A stretch of 64,000 nucleotides of DNA from JAJRQY01 sp965224435 (GTDB lineage Bacteria > Actinomycetota > Acidimicrobiia > Acidimicrobiales > SZUA-35), in NCBI GenBank assembly GCA_965224435.1, contig OZ245048.1, positions 1,302,001 through 1,366,000 of the forward strand, in the 5' to 3' direction. Numbering within the stretch: position 1 is the stretch's first letter; the number at the start of each line of letters is the position of its first letter. Shown here one piece after another: positions 24,032 through 31,641 of this stretch. A model generated the notes under the pieces. That model ran no database searches, was not told the origin of the DNA, and saw only the letters and a program-made list of their open reading frames with translations. Both the position numbers and the translations under genes were made by a program.

Positions 24032-25938
24032 TGAGGTTGGGCATCCATCGTTGCACAGCGATGATCCTGGTTGCCGCGCTCTTTGTCCTGGGGATAACCG
24101 TCCCGGCCTCGGGACAATCCGACGATGAGATCCAAATACTTGAAATCGAAGAGGGTGGAGAGACCACCTCCCTCGTGATCGCCATCCCACCGGCAATTGG
24201 TGATATCGCTCCGGTTCGCTCCAACTTCGGCTTGACCGTCGACGGTCAGGTAGCTGATTTCACCGTTCGTCCGATCGATGAAGTCGTTGATGTTGTCATC
24301 GTGATTGACACCTCAGGCAGCATGCGGGGAGGGGCAATTGCAGCGGCAAAATCGGCTGCCTTGACGTTTGTGGAGCAGCTTCCGGCGGAGACTGAGGTAG
24401 CAGTTGTCGGCTTTGGAGCAACAGCGGAGGTTGCATCGGACTTGGGAACGGACCGTGCTGTGACTAACACGGCCATTTCCTCTCTGCAAACTCGAGGCGA
24501 GACGGCGCTCTGGGACAGTCTGGTATTGGCGGCGAGCATATTGGAGGAGAAGGGGGCTGAGCAGCCTTACGTCATTGTGCTGTCTGATGGCGACGACACC
24601 GTGAGCCAATCGACGCGGGAGGCGGCAGTTCAGAACTTGAATGGCAGTGATGTCGGACTCTATGCCGTCGCGATCGAGAGTCCGGATAGCAACGGCGCAA
24701 ACCTGCGAGCTGCGGTTGATTCCGTTGGTGGCCAATTTTTTGCCACGACGGACACGTCGACGTTGGATGGCCTGTACCGAGACATCGCCAACCGTCTGGC
24801 CAGCCGATACGTTCTCCAATTCAGTCCAAGCACATCCAACGAGCAAACAGTCGTTGTCTCGGTAGCGGTCGAAGGGGCAGTGGCCACGGCACGTGGAACT
24901 ATCGGGAGTGGACAGGCTGTTGAGGCGGCAGTCGTAACTATTGCACCTGTCATCAATGTTGACCCAGCCACCGAGCTTGGCACGGTAAATGGATCAGAAC
25001 TGGGTCTGCTCGGCAGCTCGTCGGCCTTGGCTCTCGGTGCTCTCTGTCTCTTCGGAGCATTCTTCCTCGTCGCATCGGCGATTGTCGTTCCCAGCTCTGA
25101 GATCTCGCTGAATTCGGGTGCTTCCAAGAGTGATCGACTGTTTGCCTTGAATGGACGAGTGACCAGAGCGACTGATCGCTTGATCTCCGAGAATGATCAG
25201 GATGGGCAAGTTGATGAGTTTCTTGACGCCGCAGGCATCAATCTGAAAGCGGGAGAATTCGTTTTGCTGACTCTGTTGGTTACAGTCGTTACCGGGTTAG
25301 TTGGAATCGCTCTCGGTGGCTTGTTCCTCGGCTTCTTCTTTGCGGCCTTGGCCTTCCTCGGAGCCTATGTTTATGTTTCTGCTCGGACATCCCGTCGTCG
25401 GAATCGGTTCGCCGACCAGCTGACTGACGCACTCGGCATCATGACTGGCAGTCTCCGGTCAGGTCGAGGTTTGCCTCAGGCAATCGAGCTGGTATCCCAA
25501 GAAGCTCCCTCGCCGACAGATGAGCAGTTTCGCCGGATCGTTTTTGAGACCCGCGTGGGACGGGACCTCACCGATTCGATGTCCGCTACGGCGACACGGA
25601 TGAAGAGCCAGGATCTTGAGTGGGTGACTAGGGCGGTCGACATCAATCGTGAGCTTGGTGGCGATTTGACCGAGCTTTTGGACAATGTCGCCAACACCAT
25701 CCGAGAGCGCCGCCGCATCGCTCGCCATGTTCAAGCCCTGTCGGCCGAAGGGCGGATGTCTGGATGGGTTCTTCTTGGCTTGCCGGTCGTGATGTTCCTC
25801 TTCCTGGTGTGGCGCACACCAGAGAGTGCGGCCCTCATGACCCAGACCGGTCCTGGTCGCATCATGCTTGGCATCGGCTTGCTTGGCATGTTCCTGGGCT
25901 ATTTGTGGATCCGAAAACTCGTTGATGTGAAGTACTGA
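24031..25938 (+). CDS. Fusion of von Willebrand factor A domain with TadB membrane platform protein
   Basis: A 635-residue two-part protein. A signal peptide (residues 1-29) precedes an extracytoplasmic VWA domain from about 85 to 270 with a complete MIDAS site (DTSGSM near 93, a later TRGETALWD and LSDGDD). A membrane helix near 330-355 leads to a cytoplasmic stretch and then a TadB-type T2SF domain (MTGSLRSGRGLPQAIELVSQ, RELGGDLTELLDN, then SAEGRMSGW) with three more membrane helices. TadB forms the inner-membrane platform with TadC. The frame is open throughout, so this is one gene. The VWA may bind pilin, substrate or cell wall through a metal. Confidence 0.87.
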   Translation: MRLGIHRCTAMILVAALFVLGITVPASGQSDDEIQILEIEEGGETTSLVIAIPPAIGDIAPVRSNFGLTVDGQVADFTVRPIDEVVDVVIVIDTSGSMRGGAIAAAKSAALTFVEQLPAETEVAVVGFGATAEVASDLGTDRAVTNTAISSLQTRGETALWDSLVLAASILEEKGAEQPYVIVLSDGDDTVSQSTREAAVQNLNGSDVGLYAVAIESPDSNGANLRAAVDSVGGQFFATTDTSTLDGLYRDIANRLASRYVLQFSPSTSNEQTVVVSVAVEGAVATARGTIGSGQAVEAAVVTIAPVINVDPATELGTVNGSELGLLGSSSALALGALCLFGAFFLVASAIVVPSSEISLNSGASKSDRLFALNGRVTRATDRLISENDQDGQVDEFLDAAGINLKAGEFVLLTLLVTVVTGLVGIALGGLFLGFFFAALAFLGAYVYVSARTSRRRNRFADQLTDALGIMTGSLRSGRGLPQAIELVSQEAPSPTDEQFRRIVFETRVGRDLTDSMSATATRMKSQDLEWVTRAVDINRELGGDLTELLDNVANTIRERRRIARHVQALSAEGRMSGWVLLGLPVVMFLFLVWRTPESAALMTQTGPGRIMLGIGLLGMFLGYLWIRKLVDVKY

Positions 25939-25948
25939 GGGGAGTCAG

Positions 25949-26854
25949 ATGCCTATTCTAGTTTGGTTAGCTGCGGCGGCAATAGCAAGCTCGCTCCCCA
26001 TCGCCTGGTGGGCGGTCAATAGTGATCGTGAGATGGTTGGCCGGGTCAGCAAGAACCTGAGCCAGCACGACTCTCCCACCATGCGCTCCGCGGTGTTGGA
26101 GTACTCGGCCACCGAGCGTTTCGTTGGACCAGTGGTGAAGCAGGTTGGTAGGCAGGTTCTACGCTTCACACCCGGCGGCTGGGTGAAGTCGAAGCAACAA
26201 TCGTTGGGCAAAGCGGGACTTCTTGGCCGGTTCTCTCCCGAGCAGATGCTCGGGGCAAAGGTCACGCTCGGGCTTGTGGTGACCCTTCTTCTCGGGCTGC
26301 GGCTAGCCAATAGTTTCAGCGGTCGTGGTCTTTTTCTGGCGATTTCATTCTCCGCGGTGGCCTTCTTCATTCCCGACTTGTTGGTTCGAGCGATCGCTGA
26401 CCGAAGGGCCGAAGAGATCACACTCTTGCTGCCCGACGTTCTTGATCAGCTGACGATTTCGGTCGAAGCTGGCCTTGGTTTTGAAGCGGCGCTGTCCCGG
26501 ATCGCTCTACAGGACGATCACGCCCTGGCTCAGGAATTTGGTCGAATGCTGCAAGACGTGCAACTCGGTGCCCGACGGGGTGAAGCACTCAACGCCATGG
26601 CCCAACGAACTGCCGTGGGCGACCTTCGGCAGGTGGTATTGGCTCTTCGTCAAGCCGAGTCACTTGGTGTCCCTCTTGCCAAGACGCTCCGCACTCTTTC
26701 GATTGAGATGCGAGAGAAGCGGAAGTTTCGGGCCGAGGAACGGGCCAACAAGCTGCCGATCAAGATGATTTTCCCGCTGGGGCTCTGCATCCTGCCTGCT
26801 TTGTTCATCGTCATTATTGGTCCGGCGATTGTTTCGTACCTGGAAATTTTCTGA
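25949..26854 (+). CDS. tadC: TadC-type pilus platform protein
   Basis: A 301-residue T2SF-family membrane protein. Two N-terminal membrane segments precede a cytoplasmic loop and the domain core (LLPDVLDQLTISVEAGLGFE, then LAQEFGRMLQDVQLGARRGE and LRQVVLALRQAESLGVPLAK), with a C-terminal helix pair (MIFPLGLCILPALFIVIIGP). It forms the platform with TadB. GGGGAG precedes the ATG ten bases after the previous stop. Confidence 0.9.
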   Translation: MPILVWLAAAAIASSLPIAWWAVNSDREMVGRVSKNLSQHDSPTMRSAVLEYSATERFVGPVVKQVGRQVLRFTPGGWVKSKQQSLGKAGLLGRFSPEQMLGAKVTLGLVVTLLLGLRLANSFSGRGLFLAISFSAVAFFIPDLLVRAIADRRAEEITLLLPDVLDQLTISVEAGLGFEAALSRIALQDDHALAQEFGRMLQDVQLGARRGEALNAMAQRTAVGDLRQVVLALRQAESLGVPLAKTLRTLSIEMREKRKFRAEERANKLPIKMIFPLGLCILPALFIVIIGPAIVSYLEIF

Positions 26855-26863
26855 TGGAGCCTG

Positions 26864-27850
26864 ATGACTGATCTTGATACACCAAAACCGGTTCCACATT
26901 CTGTTTCTCGACTCCTAGAGGAACTCAGAAGTGAGCGCCCAGGCCTGCTTGGTATTGGACCGATCGGCACAGGATATGAACCCTTGGACGCGGTCCTGGG
27001 TGGCGGATTCCTGCCTGGTGAGGTCGTCCTGCTCGGGGGTCAACCCGGTGTGGGAAAGACTCTTTGTGCGCTGCAGTGGGCCCGAAATATCAGTGAAAAA
27101 GGCCGCCATGTGACCTTTGCCTGTTTCGAGCATGATGAGGCATCCCTGCTTAGCCGACTGCTGATCCAAGAGTTGGCGATGCTGGAGTCCGCGATCGATC
27201 ACACCTCAATGCTCCTGGCCCGAAGCACGATTAGCGACCTGATGTTGGGACTGATCAGTCTCGAAGATGCAATTGCGCAATCTCCCGTGGTTGAGGCTGC
27301 CTTTCTTTCCCTTGAGGCGTTCTCGCCAAACCTCCAGCTCCTGCGGGCTTCGAGCCAGCACACAACACCACATGAGCTCAACGAGGTCAGCCATACGCAT
27401 CTTGGCCCCGGCGGGTTCTTGTTTGTCGACTACCTCCAGAAGTTGCCCGTGCCGGGCGTGAATAACCTGGAGGAACGTTTCTACCACGCGGTTGAGATCA
27501 TGAAAGAGCTAGCGATCACCCATCAGATCACCGTCGTCGCCCTTTCGGCAGTTGCGTCTTCGGGTGTCAATGCGGCGCGCCTGCGACTCTCGGACTTGCG
27601 AGGCTCCGATGCGCTAGCCCATGAGAGTGACATCGTGATTCTGATGAACCATAAGGTCACGGCCACGTCAGATCGACACCTGAAGTTTGACCTCACGCAG
27701 TTGGACCAGGCACGCAAGAGAACGATCTTCTCAATCGAGAAGAATCGGCGAGGTGAAACCGATGTGCATCTTGAGTTCGTGAAGGACTTTGGAAACTTCC
27801 GGTTCAATCCGAACGGCTCGTTCGTCAGTGAGACGCTCGTCGGGGATTAG
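26864..27850 (+). CDS. DnaB-like RecA-fold ATPase at the end of the Tad operon
   Basis: A 328-residue P-loop protein equivalent to the C-terminal motor of replicative helicase DnaB, with no DnaB N-terminal domain. Walker A is LLGGQPGVGKTLCALQ (about residues 56-71), followed by FACFEHDEASLLSRLL as in DnaB. Walker B is GGFLFVDYLQKLPVPG, and the later LSDLRGSDALAHESDIVILM matches the DnaB DLRxSG-ADxV region. It follows tadC by ten bases and is surely co-transcribed. A KaiC-like or regulatory ATPase role is as likely as a helicase. Why it sits with pilus genes is not clear. Confidence 0.78.
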   Translation: MTDLDTPKPVPHSVSRLLEELRSERPGLLGIGPIGTGYEPLDAVLGGGFLPGEVVLLGGQPGVGKTLCALQWARNISEKGRHVTFACFEHDEASLLSRLLIQELAMLESAIDHTSMLLARSTISDLMLGLISLEDAIAQSPVVEAAFLSLEAFSPNLQLLRASSQHTTPHELNEVSHTHLGPGGFLFVDYLQKLPVPGVNNLEERFYHAVEIMKELAITHQITVVALSAVASSGVNAARLRLSDLRGSDALAHESDIVILMNHKVTATSDRHLKFDLTQLDQARKRTIFSIEKNRRGETDVHLEFVKDFGNFRFNPNGSFVSETLVGD

Positions 27851-27855
27851 ATCAG

Positions 27856-28368
27856 CTAGGCATTCACCCAGGCTGGCTTCCATTCGCCCGATCCCTGACC
27901 AGCACCGCCAGGGGGCCAACAGAGAGCTATGACCACGGTGCTGAGGCCGAGGGCGACGGCAATGTCTCCCAGCATGAACAAGGCTAAAAGCATGGGGGTG
28001 TAGACGCCGACAATCATGTCGGTTGAGAAAAATCCGGCGACGGCCATGAGGGGTTGTTCTTGCTTTGTTGCGCTCTTGATCTTCGGTCGAGCTCGATAGA
28101 GCACAATGGCGATACCGAGGTCGATAATGCTGAGGTGGGTGACGGCGGAGGACAGAACCAGCGCGGCTCCGAGCAAGACCGTCCGGTCGGCCAGGTCACC
28201 ACGAGACAAAGTGCTTCCGTCGCGCATAGCTCGGAGAGCGGGCGTCAGCATGCTTCGGACCTGTTCGCCGACTGAACTGGATCCACCAGAGACAAAGAGA
28301 TAGAGAGCACCGAGGATCAAGGCAAATGCCGCCACGGCCATACCAGCTTGAATTGGATCGGAGATCAT
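27856..28368 (-). CDS. Membrane protein of unknown function, paralog of the one at 15901
   Basis: A 170-residue protein with the same length, topology and motifs as the protein at 15901 (SRGDLADRTVLLGAALVL, FFSTDMIVGVYTP, ALCWPPGGAG, ending in KPAWVNA). Identity is high along the whole length by eye, well above half. It converges on the DnaB-like gene with only five bases between stops. Its N-terminus MAVAAFALILGALYLFVSGG is a membrane helix. The pair marks both edges of the pilus island, suggesting a linked function or a duplication event. Confidence 0.75.
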   Translation of the reverse strand: MISDPIQAGMAVAAFALILGALYLFVSGGSSSVGEQVRSMLTPALRAMRDGSTLSRGDLADRTVLLGAALVLSSAVTHLSIIDLGIAIVLYRARPKIKSATKQEQPLMAVAGFFSTDMIVGVYTPMLLALFMLGDIAVALGLSTVVIALCWPPGGAGQGSGEWKPAWVNA

Positions 28369-28442
28369 CCTGGAACTATCGGCAGAATCGTCGAAATCTG
28401 AACCCAGGCGATTTGCCTCACCCGATTGGCGTGAACGGCTTC

Positions 28443-28500
28443 CTAGTCACCGTCACCGTCACCGTCATCGTCATCGTCATCATCATCGTTGTCATCACCA
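28443..28500. repeat. Trinucleotide/hexanucleotide-like repeat coding poly-Asp/Gly
   Basis: A run of near-identical CGTCAC and CGTCAT units, read as Gly-Asp and Asp codons on the minus strand, forms the very end of the secreted protein gene. Such tracts can change length by slippage, which would alter the acidic tail without shifting the frame when whole triplets are gained or lost. Confidence 0.7.
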
Positions 28501-29219
28501 TCGTCCCGGTTGATTTTCCACTCACCGTTGTCCCAATCAATTTTAATGTCCCAATCTGCCTTGTCGATCTTGTCTTTCCAATCGTCGACAATCTCTTCCC
28601 AGTCGTCGCGTTGGTTGTCTCTCTTGTTGCCCTTATCCGGCTTGTTGCCCTTGCCGGGCTTATCCGGCTTGTTGCCCTTGCCGGGCTTGGAGGGTTTCGG
28701 TTCGACAGGGGCTTCGGGCTCATCGTCGGGAATCTCAGGGTTCTCGACCACTGGAGGCAGGACAACCTCGACCGGTTCCGGCTTGGCCGGCTCCGGGGGC
28801 AAGGTTTCCGGAGCTTCGGGAACGGTTGTTGGTACTTCTGGCTCGGTTCCCGTCGTTGGCGGGGCTTGTGTCGTCGGTGCTACCCCTGTTGGCTCGGGCT
28901 GGGCTGGGTCGGGTTTTGCTGGCTCAGCTGCCGGCGGAAGGATCGCGGCTGGCGACTTCGGAGTCGGTTGTTTGACGGCTGACCCGGGTGCCGCGGTGCT
29001 GTCAACAGACTGTGGCAGGGTAAGCGGAGGCGCTTGTTGCTCAGGTTCGACGTGGGGCGTGGCAATCCGAGGCTCATCGGAATCGGGGAAGACCTGGATG
29101 TCTTCCAGCTGAGCCTTCGGGGCGTTGTCAAGCGTGAGTGAAGCTCCGAGAGCAACAGCGGTCAATAACCCGACAGATGCAACGGACGCAATGGTGATTG
29201 ATGCTGTTCGTCGAAACAT
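28443..29219 (-). CDS. Secreted Pro-rich protein with poly-Asp C-terminus
   Basis: A 258-residue protein. The N-terminus is a signal peptide (RRTASITIASVASVGLLTAV, then ALGAS). The middle is low complexity, rich in Pro, Glu, Thr and Ala (residues 45-170), followed by a KPGKGNKPDK repeat and a basic-acidic stretch with WDIKIDWDNGEWKINRDDG. It ends in a run of almost only Asp and Gly. ATG 29219 is chosen because GGAGG lies about nine bases upstream and the signal peptide then begins at once. It is probably an extended cell-wall or surface protein; the acidic tail could bind calcium. No family recognised. Confidence 0.72.
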   Translation of the reverse strand: MFRRTASITIASVASVGLLTAVALGASLTLDNAPKAQLEDIQVFPDSDEPRIATPHVEPEQQAPPLTLPQSVDSTAAPGSAVKQPTPKSPAAILPPAAEPAKPDPAQPEPTGVAPTTQAPPTTGTEPEVPTTVPEAPETLPPEPAKPEPVEVVLPPVVENPEIPDDEPEAPVEPKPSKPGKGNKPDKPGKGNKPDKGNKRDNQRDDWEEIVDDWKDKIDKADWDIKIDWDNGEWKINRDDGDDNDDDDDDDDGDGDGD

Positions 29220-29391
29220 GAAAAGGGTCCCTCCGATAATCGTGTTCCGACTCATAGACGCCAGTCCGATCTGGAACGTTCCGCTCTCAAGGAGAATTTC
29301 TTTGTCATTGGAATGGCCTCCCGGCCTGGCTCACGGTCCCGTCTACCATGAGCGAGCATCCACCGTAGTCGCCGAGGGAGTACTGAGCACA

Positions 29392-29850
29392 ATGGGAATA
29401 TCACCTTTTGTTCAAGGCTTGAGGGACAAGGTTGGGCATGACTTGCTGATGTTGCCGTCGGTGTCGGTTCTTGTCACCGATTCGGAGGAACGAATCCTGC
29501 TTGTCCGCCAAGCTGACTTCGGCCGTTGGGGCACTATCGGCGGGGCTATTGAGCCTGGTGAATCACCGGACGAAGCAGCCAAGCGAGAGACGCTCGAAGA
29601 GGCTGGCGTTGATGTCGAACTCACTGAACTTGTCGGGGTGTTCGGCGGCGATGGCTATGAGGTGACGTACCCCAATGGGGACAAGACCGCCTATGTCACT
29701 GTGGTTTATCGGGCACCGATTGTCTCTGGCTTGCCTATACCAGACCAGGACGAAACCACCGAAGTCGGCTGGTTCTCACCGGAGGACCTGCACACAACAG
29801 AGCTTCACTCGTTTGCTCAGCGACTCTTCAGCGATCTTGGTCTGAGGTAG
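29392..29850 (+). CDS. NUDIX hydrolase
   Basis: A 152-residue NUDIX enzyme with a perfect NUDIX box, G-x5-E-x7-RETLEEAGVDV, at about residues 50-72 (GAIEPGESPDEAAKRETLEE). It hydrolyses a nucleoside diphosphate linked to another group; the substrate is unknown. ATG 29392 is preferred over frames starting further upstream since homology starts near MLPSVSVLVTD and AGGGAG precedes it. It overlaps the convergent phosphotransferase gene by 23 bases at the 3' ends. Confidence 0.88.
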   Translation: MGISPFVQGLRDKVGHDLLMLPSVSVLVTDSEERILLVRQADFGRWGTIGGAIEPGESPDEAAKRETLEEAGVDVELTELVGVFGGDGYEVTYPNGDKTAYVTVVYRAPIVSGLPIPDQDETTEVGWFSPEDLHTTELHSFAQRLFSDLGLR

Positions 29851-30631
29851 TCGGGGTTTCCTCCGACGGCGGAGCGGCGAAGAACCGACGATTGCTCTCA
29901 ATGTAGGCAATGGCCTTCTCGTATGCCCTGTCGTGGCCACGAGCGATATGTCCGCCAAAGGCCTCGTGGCCAGCAGCAGCCTGTCTTCGCATATGACGAA
30001 CGAGTGCCTCTAGACGTTCACAGATCAGACTCACAAGGTCGAGGTCACATGATGTTCCGTACTCTTGGCAGAACAGGCGCAGCCTGCGCCGCTGTTCTTC
30101 GATCGAGCCAAAGGCTTCCCGGTTGCCCACGTCAAAGAGAGGACAAAACCGAAAGACGGCATAAGCCACATCCCACCGTGCAGGCCCAGGCGACGCTGTA
30201 TCGAAGTCGAAGATGCCGGTGACTTCACCATTGCGCAGGACACAGTTGTAGGGCGCGAAGTCGTTGTGACAGATCACGTGTTCTGCCCGACCCTGCCCGG
30301 AACCGGTGGGCAGGATCTGCCAGGGGTGCTCAGCCTGGCTCTGATAGTCCGACGTCGCATCGTGGTACTGACGTAGGAGACGAGCGGCGGACACCAGAAC
30401 CTTGTCGGTGCGGAATTGCCCGACGGTTGAAGCGTCCAGTGTGGTGCCCGGGAGATAGCTCACCATCTCCCGGCCATCGGCATCGAACCCAAGAGGCTCT
30501 GGTGCTCCAGCGAACCCACGTGAGGCCAGATGGGCCAAGAGTGACTGAACCTGCTGAGACCATGGCTGCCCCGGTCGATGGAGCACTCCATCAATCAGTG
30601 TGATCTTGTTGACCCCGCCAGACAGTTCCAT
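29828..30631 (-). CDS. Aminoglycoside phosphotransferase (APH)-family kinase-like protein
   Basis: A 267-residue protein of the APH/choline kinase superfamily. The catalytic loop is ICHNDFAPYNCVL, with the Brenner Asp and Asn, and the metal-binding segment is GIFDFDTASPGPARWDVA. The N-lobe is short. Many family members phosphorylate sugars, amino alcohols or other small metabolites, so antibiotic resistance should not be assumed. The start is supported by a TAGATT hexamer (30638-30643, minus strand) six bases before the ATG. Confidence 0.85.
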   Translation of the reverse strand: MELSGGVNKITLIDGVLHRPGQPWSQQVQSLLAHLASRGFAGAPEPLGFDADGREMVSYLPGTTLDASTVGQFRTDKVLVSAARLLRQYHDATSDYQSQAEHPWQILPTGSGQGRAEHVICHNDFAPYNCVLRNGEVTGIFDFDTASPGPARWDVAYAVFRFCPLFDVGNREAFGSIEEQRRRLRLFCQEYGTSCDLDLVSLICERLEALVRHMRRQAAAGHEAFGGHIARGHDRAYEKAIAYIESNRRFFAAPPSEETPTTSDQDR

Positions 30632-30655
30632 TGGTTGAATCTAGTGCCTGCAAAG

Positions 30656-31558
30656 CTAGCGATTGATCGGACCCGGCAAGAGGAACGGGTAGGTACGGCG
30701 ACGAACCTTGCGCTGCCAGAAACGGTCAGCCCGGCGAATCTTCTGCATGAAGGCCCAGGTCATCGCGTCTTGCTTGTAGTACTTAGCTATCTCTTCGGCT
30801 GTCAGTTGGATGTGCCTGGGGTCAGATGCGAGCTGTTCATTGGCGATCTGAAGCACGGTGGGAATCCAGTCTTCCAGTCCTTCCTTGTTCAGATTGGCGG
30901 CCAGATCAATGACGGCGCTGCGTGGATGATGGAAGTTGTCGATGGCTTCGTCAATGGCGAATCGTCTTGCAGGGGCACGCAAGGCCCAGGGCAGTGAGGC
31001 CATGAACAGTTCAAGATCCAGCATGGTCTTGCCCAAGCTGTCCTTCATGAGCGGAGTAGTGACATCCAGATAAGACAAGCTGTCGTCGTCCTCGATGATC
31101 CAGTTGGCCAGCTGGGAATCAACTCCCAGCTTCTCGTCGATGGATGCAATCATGGTGGAGATCAGGACTCCGAACATCGCTGTTCCCTCATCCTTGCTGG
31201 CGTTTCGCAGCCAGGCCGGACCAATTCGATGTGCCTCTCGTAATGGTTGGATGCAGTAGGCCACGAGTGAACCGTCGGACTGGGGGAGTGAGGTCAAGGA
31301 TGTTGGGATGACATTGACAGATGCACTGGTGAGCTTGCCCAGGTACGTATTCAGGTTGTCTTCGTAGCGATCAAGAATCGCCTGGTTCTCGAATGGGGGA
31401 AGTCGTTTGGCTACGAACTCCCCATCCTCGGTCTTGGTGCGAAGCACGACGGATATCTCACCGAAGCCGAGCACATCGAGACTTGACGGGTCTGCATGCT
31501 CCAGAGCCATGACCACATCTTGTTCGAGTTTCTGGAGCTGCTCAAGTGTTGGTCCCAT
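30656..31558 (-). CDS. Uncharacterised protein with kinase-like features
   Basis: A 300-residue protein with no clear family call. An N-terminal stretch, GFGEISVVLRTKTEDGEFVA followed by KRLPPF, looks like the glycine-rich loop and lysine of protein-kinase-like folds. SQLANWIIEDDDSLSYLDVT later resembles a degenerate catalytic loop and metal site. The C-terminus is helical and basic (IRRADRFWQRKVRRRTYPF). ATG 31558 is chosen over one 25 codons upstream because a TATTCT hexamer (31566-31571, minus strand) lies seven bases before it. It may be an APH-like kinase or pseudokinase; confidence is low. Confidence 0.5.
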   Translation of the reverse strand: MGPTLEQLQKLEQDVVMALEHADPSSLDVLGFGEISVVLRTKTEDGEFVAKRLPPFENQAILDRYEDNLNTYLGKLTSASVNVIPTSLTSLPQSDGSLVAYCIQPLREAHRIGPAWLRNASKDEGTAMFGVLISTMIASIDEKLGVDSQLANWIIEDDDSLSYLDVTTPLMKDSLGKTMLDLELFMASLPWALRAPARRFAIDEAIDNFHHPRSAVIDLAANLNKEGLEDWIPTVLQIANEQLASDPRHIQLTAEEIAKYYKQDAMTWAFMQKIRRADRFWQRKVRRRTYPFLLPGPINR

Positions 31559-31641
31559 AGCACGGAGAATACCGAGATCGCTTCTGAGGCTCAAGGTCAG
31601 GTGAATTCCAGACCCGGAACCCCGATGTGGCATGGTGGTTC

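Noticed and set aside
28326..28982. Long plus-strand frame rich in Val/Ile opposite the secreted Pro/Asp protein
   Set aside because: It is the complement of the low-complexity gene; the real gene has a signal peptide and a ribosome site on the minus strand.
29828..30631. Aminoglycoside resistance gene
   Set aside because: The family is broad and no resistance-specific features or mobile context are visible.
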